A DNA stretch of 64,000 bases from Acidimicrobiales bacterium (GTDB lineage: Bacteria; Actinomycetota; Acidimicrobiia; Acidimicrobiales; MedAcidi-G1): contig JAKURV010000007.1 in NCBI GenBank assembly GCA_022452035.1, forward strand, positions 1 through 64,000, in the 5' to 3' direction. Positions 43,308-51,201 of the stretch are shown here, piece by piece. The notes beneath the pieces are model-generated. The model saw nothing but the letters and a program-made list of their open reading frames with translations. It was not told where the DNA came from and made no database searches. A program made the position numbers and the translations under genes. Position 1 is the stretch's first letter, and every line of letters starts with the position of its first letter.

Positions 43308-43973
43308 TCAACGTGTTGTGACCAGGATGCGGTCGGCGGCGAAGGACCCGACGTCCACTCGTCGGCCAGCGATCTCCACGGTGATCGTTCCCTCATCAGC
43401 CGACCTCACCCGACCCATCTCACCGGGCATCAGGCTGGAGTCCTCCAAGAACTGCAGCAGACCGTCGGCGAACTCCAACTCTTCGGGAATGCGGTTCACC
43501 GTAAAGGACTCACCCACGGCGACATCGGCTAGGTGGCGGGTGTCAGGCTCCCGGTAGGAACTTCCGGGGATGGGATTTCCATGGGGGCAGGTCGTCGGAC
43601 TCCCTAGAAGGCGGTTCAGGGCGTCCTCTACGGACGGAGAGATGACGTGCTCCCACTTGCCGGCCTCATGGTGGGCTTCGGTCCACGTCAGGCCCAGGAC
43701 ATCGGTTAGGAACCGCTCGGCCAGGCGGTGCCGACGGACCACCGAGGAAGCCAGGTCCCGACCATCAGCGGTCAGCGAAATCCCCTCCGCGTCGCTGGTG
43801 ACTAGGCCTTCCTTCTCCATGCGCTTGATCATCTCGGAGACGGCCGGACGGCTGACCTCGAGCCGTTCGGCGATCCGAGCCTGGATCACTTCTAGATCAT
43901 CCTCGGCGAGTTCGAAGATCGTCTCGCAGTACTCCTCGAAGGCCGGGTGGTATTCGGGCGCCTGGTATGGCAT
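43308..43973 (-). CDS. DtxR-family metal-dependent transcriptional regulator
   Basis: This 221-residue protein has the DtxR/IdeR winged HTH (ARIAERLEVSRPAVSEMIKRM), the dimerisation and metal domain (RRHRLAERFLTDVLGL, then WEHVISPSVEDALNRLLGSP) and the HGNPIPG segment, followed by a C-terminal FeoA/SH3-like domain. Aligned by eye with IdeR, the ancillary-site ligands H82, E86 and H101 are kept. In the primary site E108 and H109 are kept, but the Met10 position is E14 and the Cys102 position is G105, closer to MntR-type sites. TACAAT lies 7 bases before the ATG at 43973. It probably represses the neighbouring transporter genes. Confidence 0.92.
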   Translation of the reverse strand: MPYQAPEYHPAFEEYCETIFELAEDDLEVIQARIAERLEVSRPAVSEMIKRMEKEGLVTSDAEGISLTADGRDLASSVVRRHRLAERFLTDVLGLTWTEAHHEAGKWEHVISPSVEDALNRLLGSPTTCPHGNPIPGSSYREPDTRHLADVAVGESFTVNRIPEELEFADGLLQFLEDSSLMPGEMGRVRSADEGTITVEIAGRRVDVGSFAADRILVTTR

Positions 43974-43980
43974 GCCGACG

Positions 43981-43986
43981 ATTGTA
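43981..43986 (-). promoter_or_regulatory. -10 element of dtxR-like gene
   Basis: On the minus strand TACAAT, a near-perfect -10 box, precedes the ATG at 43973 by 7 bases. This supports a leaderless start at that ATG rather than the open frame extending to 44036. Confidence 0.6.
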
Positions 43987-44056
43987 GGCGTCAGTCTTCG
44001 ATGGCGGCTGGGCGACCCGGTGAGACAGGTCGTCACGGACGGGCGATGATTGGACC

Positions 44057-45535
44057 ATGTCCCTCGACCCCCGGGCCCCGGTGATCGTGGGTGTTGCCCA
44101 GGTCACCGACCGGGTAAGTGACCCAGCGGTCGCCCGGACCCCTATCGAGTTAATGGTCGACGCCCTGCGTAGCGCGGCAGTCGACGCAGGCAGCCCCGGC
44201 TGCATCGCCGGCCTCGAAGTAGTCGGCGTGGTCGGTGGCATCTGGAGTTATACCGACCCTGGACGACAAGTAGCCGACCAGGCTGGCGCCAGCATTGCCT
44301 CTACCCTGCTCACCGGGCTGTCCGGGACCTCGCCCCAGTGTCTGCTGGACCACCTGGCCACCCAGATCGCCGGCGGAGGCATAGAGGCAGCGGCCATGGT
44401 CGGCGGCGAGTCCTATCGGTCGCGCCGACGGGCCCGTCGGATGGGCGTGGACTTCCGCCGGGACGTAGACGAATCTCTGCCGCCGGCCGAGAAGTATGCG
44501 GGCATGCTGCCAATGGCCACCGACCATGAAGTGAGCCGGGGCGTTGTGGCCCCCGGGGTTTTCTACCCCGTTGTCGAGACGGCGATCCGATACTCCCGGC
44601 GCGAATCAGTGTCTGAACACAGACAAAGGGTCGGCGAGTTGTGGTCCCGCTTCAACGCCGTAGCCGTGGAAAACCCCCATGCTGCGGTCCGCACGCCGAT
44701 GACCCCTGACGAGATCACCACACCAATCGATGGCAATCGCATGGTCGCCACCCCGTACACCCGAGCCATGATGGCCAACAACAGCGTGGATCAGGCCTCA
44801 GCAGTCTTGATCCTGTCGGTTGCCCGGGCCGAAGCTCTGGGAATTCCCCGGGACCGCTGGATTTTCCCTCAGGTGGGAACACGTGCGGAGGACCCGCCGT
44901 CGCCCAGTATGCGTTGGGACCTGCATCGGTCCCCAGGTGCCAGGGTCGCTGGCCACCGGGCCCTTGCCCTTGCAGACCTAGGAGTCGACGACGTCGACCA
45001 CCTGGATCTCTACGCGTGTTTCCCGGCGTCAGTACAGGTGTGCTCGACCGAGTTGGGTATCGACCTTGACGGAGATCGGCCCCTAACCGTGACCGGTGGA
45101 CTGACCTTTGCTGGTGGCCCCCACTCCAACTCGGTGGGCCAGAGCCTTGCTGCCATGGTGGAGAGGCTGAGAGAACTGCCCGGGATGGGATTGATCTACG
45201 CCAACGGCGGGTATTTCGGCAAGCATGCTTTCGGCGTATACGGCTCGGAGCCCCCGATAGCCGGGTACCGGAGCGAGGACCTCCAATCCGAGGTGGAGGA
45301 ACTTCCAGTCCGGGTGCCGGATCCAGCCTTCACAGGCAAGGGAACCATCGACGGCTACACGGTTATCTATGACCGAAATGGCCGGCCGGAGCGTGCCCTG
45401 GTAGCCCTCCTAACCGACGAGGGGGCCCGGGTGTGGGGTGGAAGCACCGAGCGTGCCAGCCTCGTAGCGATGGTCGACGAGGAGCACGTCGGCCAAACAG
45501 CTGAAATAGACCCCGACGGACTAGTGGCCTTCTGA
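44057..45535 (+). CDS. Thiolase-like protein (acetyl-CoA acetyltransferase / TLP1 type)
   Basis: This 492-residue protein has a thiolase fold: RAPVIVGVAQVTDR at the start, ANNSVDQASAVLILS mid-protein, GVDDVDHLDLYACFPASVQV and a GGLTFAGGPHSNSVG motif. The residues from about 400 on (PVRVPDPAFTGKGTIDGYTV) look like the additional C-terminal domain of thiolase-like protein 1. By eye, the position of the acyl-accepting Cys of SCP-x thiolases is Gly in GLSGTSPQC, and the GGHP motif is rearranged to GGPHS. It may therefore not be a true thiolase. The partner gene at 45549 follows closely. A GATGAT hexamer lies 6 bases before the ATG. Confidence 0.82.
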   Translation: MSLDPRAPVIVGVAQVTDRVSDPAVARTPIELMVDALRSAAVDAGSPGCIAGLEVVGVVGGIWSYTDPGRQVADQAGASIASTLLTGLSGTSPQCLLDHLATQIAGGGIEAAAMVGGESYRSRRRARRMGVDFRRDVDESLPPAEKYAGMLPMATDHEVSRGVVAPGVFYPVVETAIRYSRRESVSEHRQRVGELWSRFNAVAVENPHAAVRTPMTPDEITTPIDGNRMVATPYTRAMMANNSVDQASAVLILSVARAEALGIPRDRWIFPQVGTRAEDPPSPSMRWDLHRSPGARVAGHRALALADLGVDDVDHLDLYACFPASVQVCSTELGIDLDGDRPLTVTGGLTFAGGPHSNSVGQSLAAMVERLRELPGMGLIYANGGYFGKHAFGVYGSEPPIAGYRSEDLQSEVEELPVRVPDPAFTGKGTIDGYTVIYDRNGRPERALVALLTDEGARVWGGSTERASLVAMVDEEHVGQTAEIDPDGLVAF

Positions 45536-45548
45536 ACCGAGGAGCCCC

Positions 45549-46679
45549 ATGCAGACACCGATCACCGAAATGTTCGGGATCGAGTTCCCGATCCTCGCCT
45601 TCACCCACTGTCGTGATGTGGTGGCAGCTGTATCAAAGGCCGGCGGACTTGGGGTGCTGGGTGCCGTCGGCCACAGCGACAGCGGGCTGGAGACCGACCT
45701 GGCTTGGATCGAGGCCGAGATCGGTGACCGCCCCTACGGCGTGGATCTCATCGTGCCAGCACGGTACGCAGGCTCTGAGGAGGGAGGACTGGACGTCGCC
45801 GACCTGGTGGCCGCCATCCCGGGTGCTCACCAAGAGTTCCTCGACGACCTGATGGAGCGCTACCAGGTCCCCGAGGACCCCGACGCGGCGGGCTGGGCCA
45901 TACGTCCGGGAGAGGCCCCATTCTCGGCCAACCGGGCAAGCCAACAACTCGACATCGCCCTGGCTCACCGACCCTCGCTGGTTGCCAATGCCCTCGGACC
46001 TCCGCCTTCTGAAATGGTCCAGCGCTGCCGGGAGGCAGGGGTGAAGGTGGCAGCTCTGGCCGGTACCCGGGTACACGCCGAACGTCATGTGGCGGCGGGT
46101 GCTGACGTCATCATCGCCCAGGGCACGGAGGGTGGAGGCCATACCGGTCAGATCGGGTCCATGGTTCTGCTCCCCGAGGTAGTCGACGCCGTGGCCCCAG
46201 TACCGGTCCTTGGAGCAGGCGGCATTGGACGGGGTCGCCAAATGGCAGCCGCCATGGCCCTTGGCGCGTCCGGCGTCTGGTGCGGATCCGTGTGGCTAAC
46301 CACAGAAGAGGCAGAGACCCACCCGGTGGTCAAATCCAAGATGCTTGCTGCCAGTTCGGGAGACACCCTGCGCTCCCGGTCGATTACCGGTAAACCGGCC
46401 CGCATGTTGCGCACGGCATGGACCGACGAGTGGGACCGGGCCGAGACTCCCGAGCCGCTAGGAATGCCACTGCAGCCCATGCTGACCAGCGCCGTGATGG
46501 AACGCATCAACCGGGCGGCCCACCGCGAGGGTTCGGGAGCGGAGGAATTGGCCACCTACTTCGTGGGCCAGGTGGTTGGGACCATGAACCGGACCCGGGG
46601 CGCCGGACAGGTCGTTCTGGACATGGTGGAGGAGTTCATCGACGCCGCCGAGGCGGTAGCCACCCAACTCGAGATCTGA
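45549..46679 (+). CDS. Nitronate monooxygenase-like flavoprotein
   Basis: This 376-residue TIM-barrel flavoprotein belongs to the nitronate monooxygenase/2-nitropropane dioxygenase family. Visible are MFGIEFPILAFTH at the N-terminus, VAALAGTRVHAERHVAAGAD, AQGTEGGGHTG (the FMN-phosphate loop) and PVLGAGGIGRGRQMAAAMALGA. The family also includes FabK-type enoyl reductases, and I cannot distinguish the activity. It follows the thiolase-like gene after 13 bases, probably in the same operon, and is convergent with an SDR gene. Confidence 0.88.
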   Translation: MQTPITEMFGIEFPILAFTHCRDVVAAVSKAGGLGVLGAVGHSDSGLETDLAWIEAEIGDRPYGVDLIVPARYAGSEEGGLDVADLVAAIPGAHQEFLDDLMERYQVPEDPDAAGWAIRPGEAPFSANRASQQLDIALAHRPSLVANALGPPPSEMVQRCREAGVKVAALAGTRVHAERHVAAGADVIIAQGTEGGGHTGQIGSMVLLPEVVDAVAPVPVLGAGGIGRGRQMAAAMALGASGVWCGSVWLTTEEAETHPVVKSKMLAASSGDTLRSRSITGKPARMLRTAWTDEWDRAETPEPLGMPLQPMLTSAVMERINRAAHREGSGAEELATYFVGQVVGTMNRTRGAGQVVLDMVEEFIDAAEAVATQLEI

Positions 46680-46694
46680 CCGGCACTCCTAACC

Positions 46695-46713
46695 GACAGG
46701 TTCGATGCCTGTC
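46695..46713. terminator. Hairpin between convergent genes
   Basis: GACAGG and CCTGTC form a perfect 6-bp stem around TTCGATG in the 37-base gap between the flavoprotein gene and the convergent SDR gene. It may end both transcripts. It resembles a tRNA T-arm but no tRNA is present. Confidence 0.35.
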
Positions 46714-46716
46714 TGT

Positions 46717-47478
46717 CTAGGAAAGGCTGACCAATTGTCCGCCGTCCACCAACACGGCGTGGCCGGTCATCCAACTCGAGGCATCTGAGGCAAGGAAGAG
46801 CACCGTTCGAGCGATGTCCTCCGGCTCGCCTAGCCGCTTCAACGGTAGGACCTCGGCGATGGCATCGCCCCGTCCGTCTTCCCACAGCGCACGGGCAAAG
46901 TCGGTGCGGACCAGGCCCGGGCACACGGCGTTGACCCGAACCGCTGGGCCCACCTCGGCCGCCAGTTGCTCGGTCAGGTGGATGAGGGCCCGCTTGGTCA
47001 GGTCGTAGACGCCCAGGATGGCGTTGGTGCCGAAGGCGCCAACCGATGAGACGTTGACCACGGCCCCGCCGTGCTCCTTCATCCAGAGGTTCCAGACGGC
47101 CTGAGTCCACACCAACGGAGTGGTCAGGTTGGTGGCGAAGGTCTTCTCCCACCTGGGTACGTCGATGTCGATGACTGGCCCGGCATATGGGTTAGTCGCC
47201 GCGTTATTGATCAGTACATCGACGGCCCCAAACGCCTCCATGGTGCCGTCCAGCACCCGTTGCATGTCCTCGAATTTTCCCACGTGGCCGGCCACCCAGG
47301 CCAGGTCGCCACCCGTCGAGGCCCGGAGGTCCTCGACCGTGGCCGCACAGGTCTCCTCGTTGCGGCTGGTGATCATCACCTTCGCCCCGGCCTCCGCCAT
47401 GGCCGCAGCAATGCCGCGACCGATTCCTCGCGAGCCGCCGGTGACGATGGCGACTTTGCCGTCCAGTCGGATGTCCAT
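46717..47478 (-). CDS. Short-chain dehydrogenase/reductase
   Basis: This 253-residue classical SDR has VTGGSRGIGRGIA (about residues 13-25), the NNAATN motif, NVSSVGAFG, and the catalytic Y-x-x-x-K as YDLTKRAL. It ends with GHAVLVDGGQ, the usual C-terminal motif of FabG-like members. The ATG at 47478 is chosen for homology and for TAGGGT 8 bases upstream. The frame is open to 47589, overlapping the ligase gene. It may act on a beta-hydroxyacyl-CoA or alcohol in the same route as the ligase upstream, which is inference. Confidence 0.92.
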   Translation of the reverse strand: MDIRLDGKVAIVTGGSRGIGRGIAAAMAEAGAKVMITSRNEETCAATVEDLRASTGGDLAWVAGHVGKFEDMQRVLDGTMEAFGAVDVLINNAATNPYAGPVIDIDVPRWEKTFATNLTTPLVWTQAVWNLWMKEHGGAVVNVSSVGAFGTNAILGVYDLTKRALIHLTEQLAAEVGPAVRVNAVCPGLVRTDFARALWEDGRGDAIAEVLPLKRLGEPEDIARTVLFLASDASSWMTGHAVLVDGGQLVSLS

Positions 47479-47486
47479 GGCCGGCG

Positions 47487-47492
47487 ACCCTA
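47487..47492 (-). promoter_or_regulatory. -10 element of SDR gene
   Basis: On the minus strand TAGGGT precedes the ATG at 47478 by 8 bases. Confidence 0.45.
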
Positions 47493-47539
47493 GGGCCGGG
47501 GTCCGGCCCGTCCCGAAGTGGGCGCCGTACCCGACACGG

Positions 47540-49096
47540 TCAGGAAACCCGGCGTTCGTGGCCCTCCCAGTAGGGCTCGCGCAGTTCACGCTTGAGGATC
47601 TTGCCCGACGGGTTCCTGGGGATGGCCTCGACGAAGTCCACCGTCTTCGGGCACTTGAAGCCGGCCAAGTGCTCCCGAGCGTGGACCAGGATCTCGTCGG
47701 CCGTTACCCCGGAGTCGGCTACCGGGATGACCAGGGCCTTGCCCACCTCTCCCCACTTCTCGTCTGGCACGCCAATTACCGCCACATCGGCGATCCCCTC
47801 ATGCGACATCAGGGCGTTCTCCACCTCAGCTGGGTACACGTTCTCCCCACCCGAGATGATCATGTCCTTCACCCGGTCGTGGATGTAGAGGTAACCGTCC
47901 TCCATATAGGCGAGATCCCCACTCCGAAGCCAACCGTCGCCCGGCAGGGCCTTGGCCGTCTCCTCGGGCATGTTCCAATAACCCTTCATGATCCCGCCGT
48001 GACGCATCCAGACCTCGCCCACCGCGCCGTCAGCCACTTCCTCACCGGTTTCCGGTTCGACAATCTTCATCTCCATGCCCCGGATGGGCTTGCCGGCCGA
48101 CCGCAGCAGCTTCGGGTCGGCGTCGCCCCCGTGGTCCTCGGGCGGCAGCGTGGTGCCTCCACCGGTGGTCTCTGTCATCCCGTACACCTGGAAGTAGTTA
48201 CATCCGAACTGCTCCATCGATTTCACCAGGACGTCCTCAGTGATGGGCGAGGCTCCGTAGGCGATGTACTGCATCGATGACAGGTCGACGCCCTCGCTGG
48301 GCACCATCAGGAAAAACTGGAGGATGGCGGGCACGAAGATGGCGTGCGTGGTCGCCTCCGCTTCCACGATCTGCAGTCCAGCCACCGGATCGAACTCCCG
48401 CATCATGATCGTGGTGGCCCCGTTAGCCATGCCGAACTGCGCCCAGCCGCTACCAGCAATGTGGAACAGCGGCATGACACAGAGGTTGCGGGAATTCTCG
48501 TCCATGTCCCAGTCCACCGTGTCGAACAGGGCCTGGAAGTTGGCGTTAGTGATCTGGGCTCCCTTAGGCAGGCCGGTAGTGCCTGAGGTGTAGAGCTGTG
48601 AGCAGACATCATCGTCAGCCACTGGCAACCTCTCGCAATCCGATCCGTGGGCATCTCGCCACTCGTCGTACGAGACGTGGTCCCCTGCCGAACCGATGAC
48701 CACGATCCGCTGGACGTGGGTCAGGTCGGCCTCAAAGGTCGCCAACTGCTCAGCGAACTCCTCGTGGATTACCAGGACCTTCGCCTGCGAGTCGTTGACG
48801 ATGTAAGCCATCTCCGGTGGAGCTAGGCGCCAGTTCACGGCAACGGTCACTGCGTTCAGGTAGGCCGCGCCGAACGCCAACTCGAAATACTCGATCGAGT
48901 TCTTGTCAATGAAGGCCACCCGGTCCTGAGAGACGACGCCGTCGGCGGCCAGGGCGTTGGCCGTCTGGCCGGCCCGAGCCTGGATGTCGTTCCACGACAG
49001 GCGGTCATCGCCGAGGACAATCATGTCCCGGTCCCCGAGGGCCGCTGCCCCGAGGTCAATGACGTCGGCAAAATTCTTTACAAGGGAGAGGTCCAT
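47540..49096 (-). CDS. Fatty-acid--CoA ligase (ANL superfamily)
   Basis: This 518-residue ligase has LYTSGTTGLPKGAQITNAN, QVYGMTETTGGG, GDLAYMEDGYLYIHDRVKD and the C-terminal RNPSGKILKRELREPYWEG, so all adenylation motifs are intact. The sequence resembles long-chain fatty-acid ligases of mycobacteria (FadD family). The substrate is not determined. The SDR gene lies 61 bases downstream on the same strand. On the minus strand TAGATT lies 8 bases before the ATG. Confidence 0.93.
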   Translation of the reverse strand: MDLSLVKNFADVIDLGAAALGDRDMIVLGDDRLSWNDIQARAGQTANALAADGVVSQDRVAFIDKNSIEYFELAFGAAYLNAVTVAVNWRLAPPEMAYIVNDSQAKVLVIHEEFAEQLATFEADLTHVQRIVVIGSAGDHVSYDEWRDAHGSDCERLPVADDDVCSQLYTSGTTGLPKGAQITNANFQALFDTVDWDMDENSRNLCVMPLFHIAGSGWAQFGMANGATTIMMREFDPVAGLQIVEAEATTHAIFVPAILQFFLMVPSEGVDLSSMQYIAYGASPITEDVLVKSMEQFGCNYFQVYGMTETTGGGTTLPPEDHGGDADPKLLRSAGKPIRGMEMKIVEPETGEEVADGAVGEVWMRHGGIMKGYWNMPEETAKALPGDGWLRSGDLAYMEDGYLYIHDRVKDMIISGGENVYPAEVENALMSHEGIADVAVIGVPDEKWGEVGKALVIPVADSGVTADEILVHAREHLAGFKCPKTVDFVEAIPRNPSGKILKRELREPYWEGHERRVS

Positions 49097-49104
49097 GGCA
49101 ACGA

Positions 49105-49110
49105 AATCTA
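49105..49110 (-). promoter_or_regulatory. -10 element of fatty-acid--CoA ligase gene
   Basis: On the minus strand TAGATT precedes the ATG at 49096 by 8 bases. Confidence 0.45.
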
Positions 49111-49184
49111 TCCCGGACCCCGGTCGGTGGTCACCCCCAAGTGGTCAGAACCCAGGTTGTTCAGTAGCCGCGCGACGCCGTGGC

Positions 49185-49487
49185 TTAGAGCAGCTTGGTG
49201 ACCGAGGCGACCTCGTAGCGGTCTATCGACACGCCGGAGACACCGCAGTCCCCAAGTGACTTCTGGAAGGTCCGACTGTGGGAAGCAGCCATGTGGGCTC
49301 CGAGGTGCTCTTCGTTTTCCCACCGCTCGAAGAGCCTCAACAAGCCTGGGATGAGCGGATCGGCAGCCATCACGTAGTCGAGACACCCCTCCTCGACCCG
49401 AGTGGCCTCCATCAGCGTGGTCGCCGATGCCAGCATCTGTTCTGCCTTGTCGGGGTCGAACGCAATGGTGCCAGCGATGACGATCAT
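49185..49487 (-). CDS. Antibiotic biosynthesis monooxygenase (ABM) domain protein
   Basis: This 100-residue protein has the ABM dimeric alpha/beta-barrel pattern: MIVIAGTIAF, the helix DPDKAEQMLASATTLMEATR, EEGCLDYVMAADP and RLFERWENEEHLGAHMAASH. The family includes quinol monooxygenases and heme-degrading IsdG-type proteins. No specific substrate or heme ligand can be read here. It lies between the ligase and the divergent tag gene. Function uncertain. Confidence 0.8.
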   Translation of the reverse strand: MIVIAGTIAFDPDKAEQMLASATTLMEATRVEEGCLDYVMAADPLIPGLLRLFERWENEEHLGAHMAASHSRTFQKSLGDCGVSGVSIDRYEVASVTKLL

Positions 49488-49576
49488 GGAGACCTCCGTA
49501 GGTCCGTGGTGTCGACAGGGAGCGTACTGTCGGCCTCTCCGACCGACGGAAGCGGAGACGGCGTGGAACCAAAGAC

Positions 49577-50209
49577 ATGGGCGAGCACCTGACCACCGGC
49601 CACGACGGCATCGTCCGGTGCTGGTGGCCCGGAGACCGGGCCGACTACCTCGCCTACCACGACCAGGAGTGGGGTCGACCGGTGGTTGACGATGTCCGCT
49701 TGTTCGAAAAGGCCTGCCTTGAGGGATTTCAGGCCGGCTTGTCGTGGTTGACCATCCTGCGCAAGAGGGAGAACTTCCGGGCTGCTTTCGCCGGCTTCGA
49801 CCCGACCCTTGTAGCCCAGTTCAACGATCAGGACGTGGAGCGATGCCTGGCCGACGCTGGAATCGTGCGTCACCGGGGCAAGGTCGAATCCACTATCAAC
49901 AACGCTGCCCGTGCCCTGGAGGTGATTACCGAGTTCGGCTCGCTGGCCGCCTACCTGTGGGGCTTCGAACCCGACGGGCCGACCCGGACCAACGAGGGTC
50001 ACGTCCCGACCACTACGCCCGCCGCGGCCGCCCTTAGCCGGGACCTCAAACGGCGGGGCTGGACGTTCATCGGACCGACTACCGCGTACGCGTTGATGCA
50101 GGCCATGGGCATGGTCAACGACCACCTAGAGGGTTGTGCCCTACACGCCGTGGTCGAAGGCGAGCGGGCCGACCTAATTCGGCCAGTGGTTGCCGGGGGC
50201 CCAAGGTGA
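49577..50209 (+). CDS. tag: DNA-3-methyladenine glycosylase I
   Basis: This 210-residue base-excision-repair glycosylase removes 3-methyladenine from DNA. The zinc snap is intact: C15, H28, and H-x-x-x-C in NDHLEGC near the C-terminus, the spacings seen in E. coli Tag. FEKACLEGFQAGLSW holds the catalytic Glu (E49), and IVRHRGKVESTINNA is the usual HhH-region motif. The next gene overlaps its stop (GTGA), so it leads a three-gene operon. Confidence 0.94.
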   Translation: MGEHLTTGHDGIVRCWWPGDRADYLAYHDQEWGRPVVDDVRLFEKACLEGFQAGLSWLTILRKRENFRAAFAGFDPTLVAQFNDQDVERCLADAGIVRHRGKVESTINNAARALEVITEFGSLAAYLWGFEPDGPTRTNEGHVPTTTPAAAALSRDLKRRGWTFIGPTTAYALMQAMGMVNDHLEGCALHAVVEGERADLIRPVVAGGPR

Positions 50210-51201
50210 GCCTCCGCCTCTCGGTGCTCGACCAGTCACCAGTCCCTGAGGGGTCCAGCGCCGGCGACGCCCTGCGCAACACCCTGGACCTGGCTCGCCG
50301 CTGCGAGACCATGGGCTACCACCGCTACTGGGTGGCTGAGCACCACGGCATGACAGGGTTGGCCGGGTCCAGCCCGGAGGTCCTGATTGGCTCCCTCGCC
50401 GGGGCTACCGAGCGGCTCCGGGTGGGCTCCGGCGGTGTGATGCTTACCCACTACGCCCCGCTGAAGGTGGCCGAGGCGTTCTGCGTACTGGCCTCACTTC
50501 ACCCGGGCCGCATCGATCTCGGGGTGGGCCGGGCGCCGGGATCCGACCACCTCACGGCGGCCGCCCTAGCCCGGGGCGGTGCCCGTACGCCGCTGGAGCA
50601 CTACCCCAACCAGTTGGAGGAGTTGATCCATCTGCTGGACGACACCTTGCCCGCCCACAGCCCCATCCAGGGAGTGCGGGCCACCCCTCGACCCGAGCGG
50701 CCCCCCGAGGTCTGGCTGCTGGCCTCTAGCGCCGACTCGGCCGCCTACGCCGCCCACTTTGGGTTACCGCTGGGCTGGGCCGACTTCATCGCCCAGGTCG
50801 ACGGGGCACCAATCGTGGAGGCCTACCGGCGCCAGTTCCAGCCATCGGACCGCTGTCCGGAACCGCGGGTCCTGCTCTGTGCCAGTGCGCTGTGCGCCGA
50901 GACCGACGACGAGGCCGAGGCTCTGGCGGCCGCCGTTCGGGCCTGGCGGGCCTCCGGCCTCCGGGGTCCCATCCCCGCCACCCCAGGGGGGTCGACCTCC
51001 CGTCCCGTTCCCATTCAACCGGGCCGCCGGTCGGTCGCCCACGGGTCACCCGACCGGGTGGCCGACCGGTTGGACCCCATGGTCGAGGCGTTCGGTGCCG
51101 AGGAGTTGATGGTGGTCACCATCTGCCACGACCACGAGGCCCGGGTCCGGTCTTACGAGTTGCTGGCTACCCGGTTCGGCGTCCATCCCGACGCCGCCTG
51201 A
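50206..51201 (+). CDS. Luciferase-like (LLM) oxidoreductase, MsnO8-like
   Basis: This 331-residue protein starts at a GTG overlapping the tag stop. SLRLSVLDQSPVPEG, YHRYWVAEHHGM, RLRVGSGGVMLTHYAPLKVAEAF (read as two blocks) and RIDLGVGRAPGSD are typical of the MsnO8-like subgroup of LLM enzymes. That subgroup is mostly FMN- or F420-dependent and uncharacterised. Its stop overlaps the helicase ATG by one base. No role tying it to DNA repair or RNA is known. Confidence 0.9.
   Translation: MSLRLSVLDQSPVPEGSSAGDALRNTLDLARRCETMGYHRYWVAEHHGMTGLAGSSPEVLIGSLAGATERLRVGSGGVMLTHYAPLKVAEAFCVLASLHPGRIDLGVGRAPGSDHLTAAALARGGARTPLEHYPNQLEELIHLLDDTLPAHSPIQGVRATPRPERPPEVWLLASSADSAAYAAHFGLPLGWADFIAQVDGAPIVEAYRRQFQPSDRCPEPRVLLCASALCAETDDEAEALAAAVRAWRASGLRGPIPATPGGSTSRPVPIQPGRRSVAHGSPDRVADRLDPMVEAFGAEELMVVTICHDHEARVRSYELLATRFGVHPDAA

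Noticed and set aside
46695-46713. tRNA T-arm-like hairpin
   Set aside because: Stem ACAGG/CCTGT and loop TTCGATG look like a T-arm, but no acceptor stem, D-arm or anticodon arm can be formed with the surrounding sequence.
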